Under the pieces are notes generated by a model. The model ran no database searches and was not told the origin of the DNA. It saw only the letters and a list, made by a program, of their open reading frames with translations. A program made the position numbers and the translations under genes. From Alopecurus myosuroides (Eukaryota > Streptophyta > Magnoliopsida > Poales > Poaceae), in NCBI GenBank assembly GCA_028641055.1, contig CM054062.1, positions 142,084,682-142,148,681 on the forward strand: a stretch of 64,000 nt of DNA. Direction: 5' to 3'. Positions 33,035 through 44,509 of the stretch are shown here, piece by piece. Every line of letters begins with the position of its first letter. Position 1 is the stretch's first letter.

Positions 33035-35345
33035 GGTCTGCGGATCACGATTTAGGTAAAATACTCATCCCAACACAAATGGATCAGGGGGGCAGGCCGA
33101 GTTTTCCCCAAACGTAGTCCAAGTTCGCTCCACGTTTGGGGCGGTCCGCGGATCACATATGTCCCACTGGCCCGCATGTCGACGGCATTCTTTCCTCAAA
33201 CCACCCCCGCTGACGCGCCAGTGCTGCCGCCCGCGCTGTAGCTTCTGCCTCCATACATCGTTGGCTTAGATTCACGGGCCATATGTAGACAGCCGTCCTG
33301 GCCATCTACTCCGCCCTTCGTAGACGTCTTTGCCAAGGCAGTTGGCGGGCCACAGCTGCGGTCGGCGGTGCACCTATCGTTGGAGACCTCCCTCGCCTTT
33401 GCCCTCCATGCCACCGCTCACCGCGTCCATTCCGACGCAGGGACAGTTCGCAGGACCTGACTGTCACCCTCGTCGGGCCAGCACAACCAACAAGCGGACG
33501 CCACCGCGTCGACCTTGCCATCTCAACGTGATGCGCACCACCTGTTCGGCAATTCACCAAGCCGAAGTAAGGTACATCAACACCCTTCGTTTCCTTTGAA
33601 TGGTCATTTGCTTGTCTCACTATAGTTGCTATGTTTTGGTTGTAGATGGATTATTCCGACCTCTTCTTTTTTAAGCATTTCATCAATACTTCAGATGATT
33701 CCTTCGACGATGATACCGAAATCTATGTGACAGTGACATCCCTTATTCACAACTTTACTGAACATACATTCGGCATGAATTATCGAGTCTCGATGCCAGG
33801 TCATGTTGCGCCTCTGGACCGGGACAAAGAAGGGGGCAATGAGAAACTATGGAAATATTATTTCAATCCCTCCAATCCAACCTATCTTGCAAAAAAAATT
33901 CGCTGTCGGTTTCAGATGTCAAGGCCTTTGTTCATGCGTATTCTTGATGGCGTCAAGGAGTATGACGATTTATTTGAGTGCAAGCCAGATGCCGCTGGCA
34001 AGCTCGGTTTCTCTTCCTAGTAGAAATGCGCTGCAACTATTCGGATGCTTAAATACGGTGTAGCAAGAGATCTCGTCGATGAGTATTTTCGCATGAGTGC
34101 CGCCACTTCCATCCAGTCAATGCTTAGGTTCTGCAAAGCAGTTGTCCGAGTCTTTGGCAAGGAGTACTTGCGTGAGCCAACTATTGAAGATAGTCAACGT
34201 TTATTGTCGATCAAGGAGGAACGAGGCTTCCCTGGGATGCTTGGCAGCATAGATTGCATGCACTGTGAGTGGAAGAACTGTCCCTTTGCTTGGCAGGGAC
34301 AATACAAGGGGCACTTCTACAATTGACCAGTCATTCTTGAAGCCGTTGCGTCCCAAGATCTCTGGATTTGACATTCATTTTTCGCTATGGTAAGTACTCA
34401 CAGTGACATCAATGTGCTTCAGCTCTCTCCTGTGTTTGATAGGCTTTTTGAGGAAAATTCTTCACAGGTCAGCTATCAGGTGAATGGTCACCCGTACACC
34501 GGATACTATCTTGCCGACGACATCTCCCCTTCGTGGTCTACATTTGTGAAGACAGTCTGCCACGATCAACTATCAGGTGAATGGTCACCCGTACACCAAG
34601 GGATACTATCTTGCCGACGACATCTGCTCTTCGTGGTCTATATTTGTGAAGACAATCCGCCAGCCCGCAACAGAGAAGGAGCACATATTTGCTCAACATC
34701 AAGAGGCCCGCAAGAAGGATGTGGAGCGAGTATTTGGTATGCTCCAATCTCGTTGGGTTATTGTTCGGCACCCTGCTAGATCATGGGACAACAAGACACT
34801 GTGAAAGGTGATGACTTTTTGTGCGATCATGCACAACATGATAGTTGGGAATGAGTGTGATGGGATTTTCAAGGCGAATTGGTTGCAGCATTGCCTAGAG
34901 TATCAACTTTTTAGCAGTACATGCACGTGCAACATGAGATCCGTGATCAAACCACCCACCGCGTCTTACAAGATGATTTGGTTAAGCATGTCTGGGGTTT
35001 CGGAAATCACTAGTAGTTTAATATGTATTTTATTTATTTGGTTTAATTTATTACACAAACTATGTTAAATTTTGTTACTTCTTTGATTTTGAAATATTTA
35101 ATTTATATTGTAATGATTAAGTTACATTATTGAGCTTATTGATTTGTAAAAGGAGAGAAAGTGGAACAAAATGAAAAAATTCCATGCAGTCCAGATTTGG
35201 GGAGGCGGGGGCGTTGGGATAGGCGCAACCCAAACCTTTGGTCCGGGCAGATTTTGGTCCACGAACCACTCTAAACGGACCAAAACCGAAGTAAATTCAG
35301 ACCGATTTTGGGAGGGGGAGGGGTTGGGTTTGAAAAACTACACAC
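33035..35345 (+). mobile_element. PIF/Harbinger DNA transposon remnant 1
   Basis: A transposase pseudogene lies in the middle, flanked by GC-rich ends containing similar words (GGTCTG..TTGGTC and, inverted at the right end, GACCAAA). Precise terminal repeats and the expected TTA/TAA duplication could not be fixed by eye, so the borders are approximate. Confidence 0.65.
33646..34804 (+). pseudogene. PIF/Harbinger transposase (DDE_Tnp_4 type), broken
   Basis: Pieces in order: N-terminal region with EKLWKYYFNPSNPTY and PLFMRILDGV (33646-34020, stop at 34018), ARDLVDEYFRMS and ERGFPGMLGSIDCMHCEWKN (34045-34326), where the Asp in GSIDCMH is a catalytic position, then QGQYKGHFYN with a stop, and a C-terminal part [19 protein letters not shown] and [16 protein letters not shown] (34577-34804). 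There are several stops and frameshifts. The segment from about 34462 is followed by a near copy of itself about 100 bases later, an internal tandem duplication that further disrupts the frame. A functional PIF-like transposase would cut and paste the element into TTA/TAA sites. Confidence 0.85.
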
Positions 35346-35770
35346 CCTATTTCACTCTGTGTATGGCGAGACAACCGGATGCACGTGGGAGGCTTGAAAC
35401 AGATAAAGAAACCTAGCGCTCGGGTATCTAGATTTTTGTACCGCTAACAACGTGGACGACGTCAGCTGGCTGAGAATAAGTTTTATTCTCAGCCAGATGA
35501 GAATTAGATAGACCTTTTTATAAGACAAAACAATATGCCATTCGGATCAAAATGTACCAAATCGACTCATGAGACATATTGAAACAAAGTGATATCACTA
35601 ATTTTATACCTAAGATTTTTTTTTTCCTAATGGTATCGCTCGTGGGTAATGGAAGTCGCCTTTTTTTTCTACTTTTTGCTGGAATCACATAGTATTATAA
35701 TTATAATGCTTGCCAAAATTAAATTTTACAATATGTATGTATGTATGCCCCTTGCGGCCTTGCGTGAACA
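35346..35770. other. AT-rich DNA with a perfect hairpin; no gene seen
   Basis: Between the Harbinger remnant and the L1 insert. It holds a perfect 14-base inverted repeat, CTGGCTGAGAATAA, loop GTT, then its complement (35466-35496), probably a leftover of a MITE. The last bases (35771-35785) are the left copy of the L1 target-site duplication. Confidence 0.5.
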
Positions 35771-35785
35771 AACAAAGGGAATATC

Positions 35786-36345
35786 TTACAGGAGGGAAGG
35801 GGCGCAACGGGGGCGGTCATCCGCGACGCCCGAGGTGCGTTCATCGCGGGAAGCTGATGTGCTCTTCCTCATGTGCCCGAAGCAGCCATGGCAGAAGCTA
35901 GGGCCCTAAAAGATGGGCTTATCTTGGCGGGACAAATGGGGTGCGCCAACGTGATAGTTAACAGTGACTGTCTTGAGGTGATCGAAACTATGGAGGCAGA
36001 GGGAAATTCTATCGGACCCTATGCTGCTATCTACGAGGAGTGTGCTTTTTTAGCCAGAGGTTTTAATAGGATTGTTTTTTGTTTTGCTCCGAGAGAGAGC
36101 AATGTTGTGGCTCATACCTTGGCTGCTCAGGCTAGTGATCAGGTTTTGCAGGTTTGGGTAGAGGATCCTCCCGATTGCATCAAGGGAGCCCTAGTAGATG
36201 ATATCAGCCTTTTTGTAAACACTTAATTGTTTTGGCAGCAAGCTCGCACTCTTTTCCTTACCAGGGTACCTACGGGGACTGGAAGGTTTTTAACGAGGCG
36301 GCTTGTTTGCTGTTATTTATATATGGTAAATTCAAAAAAAAAAAA
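35786..36345 (+). mobile_element. 5'-truncated L1 LINE, RNase H end only
   Basis: Bounded by a perfect 15-base direct repeat AACAAAGGGAATATC (35771-35785 and 36346-36360), with a poly(A) run at 36334-36347 just before the right copy: textbook target-primed insertion. The plus-strand frame reads AVIRDARGAFIAGS, then a TGA stop, then AEARALKDGLILAGQMGC, NSDCLEVIETM and PRESNVVAHTLAAQA, the RNase H-like domain at the end of plant L1 ORF2, and ends at 36224-36226. It lies about 350 bases upstream of the sucrose synthase TATA box. Confidence 0.88.
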
Positions 36346-36689
36346 AACAAAGGGAATATCGCTTTGGTACGGCCAACCATGTCGTACCGAGTGATACGCA
36401 TTGACGAGCTAGCCAATCCTCAAACACTAATTTGACACCAATTATGACCCTGCACTTTATTTGATCCATAGCTTGCTCCCCAAACCTTCCCAAAGGCTTG
36501 AATAGAAAAGAAACCTTCCCAAAGGTATTCGAGTAATACGGCAGTACCGTTGCACAGAACCATACATGCAAAGAAATAAATCGGATCAGTGCAAAGCAAA
36601 TGCACTGAATTGTTCCGCAAGCCTCAGCCAACAGTTTTGGAGTACATGGTAATGGTAACGAGAGGAGTAAGATGGTGCGTGTCCCCTGC

Positions 36690-36707
36690 CAATCCGTGTA
36701 TAAATAG
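36690..36707 (+). promoter_or_regulatory. Core promoter of the sucrose synthase gene
   Basis: TATAAATAG at 36699-36707 with a CCAAT motif just upstream at about 36689. The likely start is near 36730, in a CTCACACC context. The 330 bases between the L1 insertion and this TATA box form the proximal promoter; no other element is recognised with confidence. Confidence 0.72.
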
Positions 36708-36729
36708 TGGTCTGGGGGCACGGCTCTCC

Positions 36730-37968
36730 TCACACCAATCCATTCCCGTTCTTTCCATTGTGCGTTCACCCGGTGCGTTGCGTTGGCGTTTCTTGGGTTC
36801 TTCTTCTGAAGAAGAAGTGGAAGGTAAAGGATCGTTCTCCTCTCCAATGGAGGATACTTTGTCACTGCTTGATTCGTGAACAATGCCGTGTCGGTGGTAT
36901 AGCTTTCTCGCTGCAGCTAAAACTCTGCTGGTAGTAATACTGTAATGTCCATGCATGTCTGGTCTGATCGAATGCGATGGAGTCGGTAGGGAGCAGGAAA
37001 ACTGAAGAGCCATGCGCGTCAGTTTCTGAGCTGGGGGTAGAAATCTCTAGGGTGAGGTGCTGCCTTTGATGGTAGTATGCTGGTTTTCTGATGTTTTCTT
37101 GCACTAGGGGATACTACCCATGATGGTGTGGATTCTGTCATGGTGTGATCAGTGTCAGCATCCACTTGCAGAGATCTGGTGGGTGCTTCCGGATCTGCGG
37201 TCCTAGCAACTTCCAATCATTCTCTGGGTTTAAGGTTTCAGTTCCAGGTCATCAAGTGGATAGCGTTTTAGATCTATACTAGCAACGTTTCTCAAGTATA
37301 TTGAGGATTCCTCTGTCTTCCCTCTCACAAGTTTTTTTTTTTGGTCCTATTCGTTTCTTCTCCTGTGTTTCTGTTTGTCTCTCCTCTTTCTTGTACTAAT
37401 AGCCATGGTCAGCTTCAGATCATTTCTCTCTTATTTACGCCTAATTACCACGATGAGTATTAACTACCTTGTCATGGTCTGCAAAAAACAAACCAACAAA
37501 CCCCCATGCTGATCTCATGTTCAGAAGTTGCTCGCTCGCGTCACTCTTTCTCCTTGCCAGCAAGCTTCGGTTCCAACGGACGGCTACCGGAGCTCATGCA
37601 AGCCATTGGGTGTCAGCGGGAGCAAGATGCTAAGAACTTGTTGCCTGGAGGCCACTGGGATTTCTTGTTGGTTTCTCCCCTCAGATCTGTATAAATGCGC
37701 ACCCTTCCCCTTCACCACTTCATCGTCCTCCCAAGCCTTCTTCTGCCTTGATTCTCGTATGCCCCTTAATCCTCTAGTTGGAGGCGTCGATTTAAAAAAA
37801 AGTGTTTTCTTGAATTCCTGTCCAGTTCTTGTTCATCTGTTCTTTGCATGTTTCTCAAATCTTGCCCAGATAGTGTTTTTTTTTATAGAATGTCAAACGC
37901 GTGTCCGGGAAGACCGCTGTTGCTTGAATTTCCGCCATGATTTTTATGGGATTTATCTTGCTGTGCAG
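36730..37968 (+). other. Leader exon and leader intron of the sucrose synthase gene
   Basis: A short non-coding exon (about 36730-36823) ends GTGGAAG before GTAAAG. The intron 36824-37968 is T-rich and ends CTTGCTGTGCAG nine bases before the ATG. A long intron in the 5' leader is a known shared feature of sucrose synthase genes (for example maize Sh1), where it raises expression. The acceptor is strong; the donor is the best candidate by eye. Confidence 0.65.
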
Positions 37969-37977
37969 GGTTGAGCA

Positions 37978-40900
37978 ATGGCGGAAGCCGCCGGCGACCG
38001 TGTGCTGAGCCGCCTCCACAGCGTGAGGGAGCGCATCGGCGACTCCCTCTCCGCGCACCCTAATGAGCTCGTCGCCGTATTCACCAGGTTTGTGCCGATT
38101 TCCCTGCGCTGCACTAGTAACCAGTTTCTGCACTGTCACGAAGTCTGTTCAGTTTCCTGTTTTGAAGAAGAAAAATAACCCATTCATTTTGCTCTTTGTA
38201 TCCTTTTTATAAGATTATTATGCCAGTATCTAAGGCTGGTGCCAACGCGGGAGTTAGCGGGGGCGAGAGCGCGTCTTATCGCCCCGCGCGGGGCGATAGC
38301 GGGCGATAGACGGGGCGAGAGTGGGCAGGGCGGGCGATGGCGGGCTCGCCCGGCGATAGGGGGCGATATCGCCCGCTATCGCCCGCGTAGACGGGGCGAG
38401 AGGGAGGGCCAGGGGCGAGAGCGGGGGCGATAGCGCGGGCGACACGGTGCCAATGGGGGCGATAGTGGGGAGAGGAGTGTGGTAGTGGGGGCTATAGCCC
38501 GTGCACTGGCACCGTGCCGTGAGAGTAGCGTGAGAGTGGGGTGCTAGTGAGGGAAAAAGCTTACGTGGCGGCGCTATAGCCCGTGAGAAGAGGTGATGCA
38601 TTGGCACCAGCCTTAGCCGTGCCAGATGTTTCTTGTGCTACTAGAAACTTTTAGATACCAGTTAGATCTGCCCTCGTGTGCCAGGGATGCTAAATTGCTT
38701 GCACTCACTCCTACTCAAGATTCCTATCAAACGAACATATGAAGATATCCTTCGTGCATCAAAGATTTTGTCGAAACCTGAATAGTGGTGACACACCATT
38801 TGGTTTTCTGCTGTTATGTGAATCGCTAGCAGATCTGACTGCATGTGCATTTTTGGATCAGATACTGTATTCTGCACTGTCCAAGTGCTAAGACTGCCTG
38901 AATATGGTGTACTAACTGCTGTGTCCATGCCTAGATTTGACAGAATCTATATAGCATAAGATCAGACTGAATATCAAATAATTTCGTTAAGTCCATGCTA
39001 AGATCTGATAAGATCTATGTAGCATAAGGTCTAACTGAATCGCATCGAATTTCTTTTAGTTCAGTTGCAGCTTCAAAACTAGTTTTCTTATTGTCTCCAA
39101 TTCTTCTATAGTTTTCTGTTATTATGTTACTTCTGAATGATACGTGATGACCTGCTAAACAATTTCTCAAAAAACCGAGCTTTGGATACATGGGTGGATC
39201 TTGTGTGATGTAATAATGCTTTGTGCAGGCTGGTCCACCTTGGAAAAGGAATGCTGCAGCCCCACCAGATCATAGCTGAGTATAACACTGCAATCCCTGA
39301 AGCAGAGCGCGAGAAGCTGAAGGACGGCGCCTTTGAAGATGTTCTGAGGGCAGCGCAGGTTTTGCATCTGGCTTCTCATTAATTTCGGCATCCATTTTTC
39401 ACGTTTATCTCTTTCACTAATGAATGGCATTGCTGTACATAATACAGGAGGCGATCGTAATCTCCCCGTGGGTTGCCCTTGCCATCCGGCCAAGGCCTGG
39501 TGTCTGGGAGTATGTGAGGATCAACGTGAGCGAGCTCGCTGTCGAGGAGTTGACTGTCCCCGAGTACTTGCAGTTCAAGGAACAGCTTGTGGAAGGAAGG
39601 TAAAAAAATGTACCAGAGAATTAGGATATTTGACTGATCATTTGCTTCTTTAACTAGGATGATATTTAGTGAACATTTTGTAATAGTTTTGTATTTTGGC
39701 AGCAACAAAGACTTCGTGCTTGAGCTGGACTTTGAGCCATTCAATGCCTCGTTCCCTCGTCCTTCCCTGTCGAAGTCCATTGGCAACGGTGTGCAGTTCC
39801 TCAACAGGCACCTTTCATCAAAGCTCTTTCATGACAAGGAAAGCATGTACCCCTTGCTCAACTTCCTCCGTGCACACAACTACAAGGGCATGGTAAGCTA
39901 ATCTTTCATTTGTATCTTCGATCATTATTTAAACTTTGTATTTGGCACAAGATGTATGTTAACTTGTATGCTTCCTCCAGCCTATGATGATGAATGACAG
40001 AATCCGCAGTCTCAGTGCTCTCCAAGGAGCTCTGAGGAAGGCCGAGGAGCATCTGTCTGGTCTTCCAGCAGACACCCCTTACTCAGACTTCCACCACAGG
40101 TACTGCTTATTTTGTACACTTGGGTATGTTCTTGACAATGAACCTCTGAGATATTATTTATTGACTGTTCTTTTGATTGGACGAACGCAGGTTCCAAGAA
40201 CTTGGTCTGGAGAAGGGTTGGGGTGATTGTGCCAAGCGTGCACAGGAGACGCTTCACCTACTTCTCGACCTTCTTGAGGCCCCTGACCCGTCCACGCTTG
40301 AGAAGTTCCTTGGTACAATCCCAATGGTGTTCAATGTAGTAATTCTCTCTCCACATGGTTACTTTGCCCAAGCCAATGTCCTGGGGTACCCTGACACCGG
40401 AGGACAGGTAAAATCTTCCATAGTTTGGCATGGATACATGGTCACGCCACTAAGCTTGTTCTCATTAATCTTTGTGCTATGATTCCCCAAAGGTTGTCTA
40501 CATTTTGGATCAAGTCCGTGCTATGGAGAATGAGATGCTTCTGAGGATCAAGCAGCAAGGCCTCGACATCACACCACGGATCCTTATTGTAAGTCTGGTG
40601 ATATCTCATGATAAAGTAAAAAATCTTCAGTTATTTTGATACAATATCCAACCTTTTGGCCCTGCACAGGTTACCAGGCTTCTCCCCGATGCAACTGGCA
40701 CGACCTGCGGTCAACGCCTTGAGAAGGTCCTCGGTACTGAACACACCCACATTCTTCGTGTGCCATTCAGAACTGAGAATGGAATTGTTCGCAAATGGAT
40801 CTCACGTTTTGAAGTCTGGCCATACCTGGAGACATTCACTGACGTAGATTCCTAACCTCACCACCATACCTTCTTCATTATTCATTTGTTAAGACAAATA

Positions 40901-42626
40901 TCTATATAGGCTCTCTTTCCCCATTTTTCTGCAGGATGTGGCACATGAGATTTCTGGAGAGCTCCAGGCAAACCCTGACCTGATCATTGGAAACTACAGT
41001 GATGGAAACCTTGTTGCATGTTTGCTTGCACACAAGATGGGCGTTACTCATGTAGTAGTTCTATCTATTTTTCTGTTGGAAACATATTTACACATATTAA
41101 TCATTGCTGATGTATTTTGGTTGTTGGTATGCAGTGTACCATTGCGCATGCGCTTGAGAAAACCAAGTACCCCAACTCTGACCTCTACTGGAAGAAGTTT
41201 GAGGACCACTACCACTTTTCATGCCAGTTCACTACTGACTTGATTGCGATGAACCATGCTGACTTCATCATCACAAGTACCTTCCAAGAGATTGCTGGAA
41301 AGTAATATTTCTGTACAAATAAACTTTTGCTGATCATATTCCTTTCAGTGAATTATTTTTCCATGAACTAATGGCAATTTTCCCTTTTCAGCAAGGACAC
41401 TGTTGGTCAGTATGAGTCTCACATGGCATTTACAATGCCTGGAATGTACCGTGTTGTCCACGGAATCGATGTTTTCGACCCCAAGTTTAACATAGTCTCG
41501 CCTGGTGCGGACATGTCCATCTACTTCCCGTACTCGGAGTCACAAAGGAGGCTCACTTCCCTCCACCCAGAGATTGAGGAGCTGCTCTATAGTGACGTTG
41601 ACAACAGCGAGCACAAGTAAGAAATGGAGAATTGTTTCTTATTGCTTGAGCTGCATTGGTGGGATGCATGCATTGTTGTTAATCTGACAAGAGTACCTTG
41701 TGCAGGTTTGTGCTGAAGGACAGGAACAAGCCCATCATCTTCTCGATGGCTCGCCTGGACCGTGTCAAGAACTTGACTGGTCTGGTTGAGCTGTATGGCC
41801 GGAACCCTCGCTTGCAGGAGCTTGTTAACCTTGTGGTTGTTTGTGGTGACCATGGCAACCCATCAAAGGACAAGGAGGAGCAGGCTGAGTTCAAGAAGAT
41901 GTTTGACCTTATTGAGCAATACAACCTGAATGGCCATATCCGCTGGATCTCTGCTCAGATGAACCGTGTCCGTAATGCTGAACTCTATCGCTACATCTGC
42001 GACACCAAGGGTGCTTTTGTGCAGGTATCTACATTGTTGCATAAACAACATTCTCGCCTCGTTAAAAAATATATGTTCTCACATACCTCTTTTTTTCTGT
42101 GTAGCCTGCTTTCTATGAGGCTTTTGGGCTTACTGTCATCGAGGCCATGACCTGTGGACTTCCAACATTTGCAACGGCATATGGTGGTCCAGCTGAGATC
42201 ATCGTGAACGGTGTCTCTGGCTACCGCATTGATCCTTACCAGGGCGACAAGGCCTCGGCTCTGCTCGTTGAGTTCTTTGAGAAGTGCCAGGGAGAACCCA
42301 GCCACTGGACCAAGATCTCACTGGGCGGGCTTCAGCGTATTGAGGAGAAGTATGCAACTCAAAAGCTACTGTAATTTCTGTTTCTGAATTTTTACCGTTT
42401 TGCTGCAACTAAGACTGTCATTTGACCCATCTTATTCAGATACACCTGGAAGCTTTACTCTGAGAGGCTGATGACCCTCACCGGTGTCTATGGCTTCTGG
42501 AAGTACGTCTCCAACCTCGAGAGGCGTGAGACCCGCCGCTACCTCGAGATGCTGTACGCGCTTAAGTACCGCACCATGGCCAGCACTGTTCCATTGGCTG
42601 TTGAGGGAGATCCCTCGAGCAAGTGA
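37978..42626 (+). CDS. Sus2: Sucrose synthase 2 (Sus2-type), 14 coding exons, 815 residues
   Basis: Catalyses the reversible conversion of sucrose + UDP to UDP-glucose + fructose in the cytosol, feeding starch and cell-wall synthesis in sinks. Coding exons: 37978-38087, 39229-39358, 39448-39599, 39703-39892, 39981-40099, 40191-40407, 40493-40588, 40670-40843, 40935-41051, 41135-41301, 41392-41616, 41706-42024, 42105-42349, 42440-42626. All introns are GT-AG and phases join without a stop. The N-terminus [20 protein letters not shown] includes the kinase site Ser15; the GT-B core has [15 protein letters not shown] and the E-x7-E motif [11 protein letters not shown] (Glu677, Glu685). The end [12 protein letters not shown] closely resembles cereal Sus2 as I recall it. 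One serine fewer at the exon 3/4 junction makes it 815, not 816. It appears intact and is the only host gene in the window. Wheat Sus2 is known on group 2 chromosomes. Confidence 0.95.
38231..38615. mobile_element. GC-rich foldback MITE in the first coding intron of Sus2
   Basis: The ends are perfect 15-base inverted repeats, TAAGGCTGGTGCCAA and TTGGCACCAGCCTTA. The interior is very GC-rich with repeated GGGCGATA and CGGGCGATAG words, and a further internal inverted stretch (GGGGGCGATATCGCCCG). No ORF of interest. If TAA/TTA are counted as the target site they do not match, so the superfamily is uncertain (Harbinger- or Mutator-like). Confidence 0.72.
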
Positions 42627-42882
42627 TCTGGCCACCTCTCGGCCGCAAGAAGGGTGGCTTGAATTTCTGAAAGATTGAGGTTTGAAAATGCGTTGATTTC
42701 GTCCTAGGCGCTGCTCTTTGAAGATTTAAGGTCGAGTTGATGTGCTAGTTTGATTAAAAGTAGTGGGAATTTGAGTCAGAGTCGAGACAGAGGAATGTGG
42801 TGTGTGCCAGTCTGTTGGTGCTTGTCGTGTTCTTTGGATGTTACTCTTGAATAATAGTAGCGGCCTTGGCGCCGTTTCTGAA

Positions 42883-42888
42883 AATAAA
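42883..42888 (+). terminator. Poly(A) signal of Sus2
   Basis: AATAAA about 260 bases after the stop codon, in an AT-rich context after a GT-rich stretch; an AATAAT variant lies about 30 bases upstream. This gives a 3' UTR of normal plant length. Confidence 0.6.
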
Positions 42889-43007
42889 TAGTAAGCATCC
42901 TTCCTCTTTGCCAAGAAAATCTCTGACGCTGATGTTCAGTTCTGTCACTGTGCCTTTTAGATCTCTTTCAAAGTTTCAAAGCGCACCATGAGATAGGCAG
43001 TAAGGGC

Positions 43008-43372
43008 CTGTTTGATTTATAGGATTCTCATAGGAATCGTGTAGGATTTTCACCCATAGGAATTTTTCCTATAGAGTCCATTTAATTCAAAGGATTGAAC
43101 ACGGCAACATTTCTATGGATTGCTTTCCTACACTACAATCCTCTATAGGATTTCTGACAAGAGGTGAGACTTCTTGTAAAAAATCCTATGTGTCTATGAC
43201 ATGCACTCAATCCCTATGCAAATTTCCTACATTTTTCCTGTGGTGCAATCAAACAATACCTACTACTGATCCCCGTTTTTTTTTTGTTCCTATAGGATTT
43301 CAAGTGTCGTGACATCCTATTCCTACACTATTCATATATTCCTGTGTTTCTCAAATCCTATAAATCAAACAG
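43008..43372. mobile_element. MITE-like inverted-repeat element downstream of Sus2
   Basis: The ends CTGTTTGATTTATAGGATT and AATCCTATAAATCAAACAG are perfect complements. The interior is full of further TATAGGAT and ATCCTAT words in both orientations. About 365 bases, no ORF. The GGGCCTGTTTG-type start is common in grass MITEs. No clear target-site duplication is seen. Confidence 0.8.
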
Positions 43373-43379
43373 AGTCTAA

Positions 43380-44505
43380 ATTCTATGAAAATGCTTATTC
43401 TAGGGGGACCTAACGTTTCCAAACGTAGGTCCCTTGCTTCCTGGGTTCTTTTGTGCGTGGACAGCCCACTTGGGCCGGCCTGACTATGCCCAATTAGCTG
43501 CAATTTGACTTTTTAGCCCAATTTTTGGCTCAAAATATTTTTTCAACAGCCCACTTCACGTGGTTGTATACGCTAAGTGTTTTCGTCATTTTTATGGATG
43601 TTGCGTACGTCTTTAAATTTTGTAACAAATTTGCACACATTTTGTTGAGAAATCACAAGCTATATGTTGCAATGTTTTCTGGATGATTTTGTAAAAAATA
43701 CGTATATGTGTTCAGAATTCATTGGGAATGATATGTTTTTATGCACTCCTTCACATGTTGTAAACATATGATTTTATTGTTGCTATCGTTTTGATTTTTT
43801 GTTGAAATAGGGGATATTTTTTGTTGCAACTAGAACGGTGACAAATTATTTTGTTGGTTACCAACTTTTTAGTTGATGCAAATAAAAATTTTGTTGCAAA
43901 AGGTTGTGATTTTTGTTGAATTGTTTGAACTTTTTTGTAGCAATGAAATAAACACATTGTTTAACTATTCTTTTGTAACATTACTTATATTTTCGATTTT
44001 GTTTCGAAATAATTTGTTGCAATACTTTTTTTTCTGCACAGAGCGATAATTTTTGTTGCGACACAAGTGAATTTGTTGCAATGGCAGTTCTGCTGTAATT
44101 ATCGAGATGACCGGGGGCAACGCGATATACCCCTTCGCTTAAGTGGGGCTGGGATGGACTGCGGGTTCTATATCCAAAAAACTGACGGGGTTAAATGCAA
44201 AAACACGTTTTGCTGATTTGTCACCGTTGGATGCCGATCTAATGGCACACGAGGGGACCTAGAATTGGTGAAGTGTAGGGCGACCTACGCAGAGCGTTGC
44301 CCAAATTCTAAACATCTGTTTACCAACACATGCACACACCGACTGTTACTTATTTTTGGTCTGACATCAAACACTGTTGGTGTTAGGAGTCTTGCTTCAG
44401 TACGCGGGTACATCAAGCCGATGTTTAAAATCCAAGCCCTATATCCATCTCCATGCAACGATTCAACTTGTTGGACAAAAAATGCATCTGCATTATGACG
44501 TTGTT
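43380..44505. other. T-rich intergenic DNA with scattered TTTGTTGCAA words
   Basis: No gene. From about 43640 to 44100 the word TTTTTGTTGCAA and variants recur irregularly; related TTGCAA words make up the array at 31722-32215 on the other side of Sus2. GGGGGACCTA near 43412 and GGGGACCTAG near 44255 may be related ends of an unrecognised element. Confidence 0.45.
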
Positions 44506-44509
44506 TCCC

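Noticed and set aside
36332..36883. 183-codon minus-strand ORF over the Sus2 promoter
   Set aside because: It overlaps the L1 poly(A), the TATA box and the leader exon of Sus2, and has no recognisable motif.
42350..42374. Apparent premature end of sucrose synthase after [15 protein letters not shown]
   Set aside because: This is read-through into the last intron. A GT at 42350 and AG at 42438-42439 restore [13 protein letters not shown] in frame.
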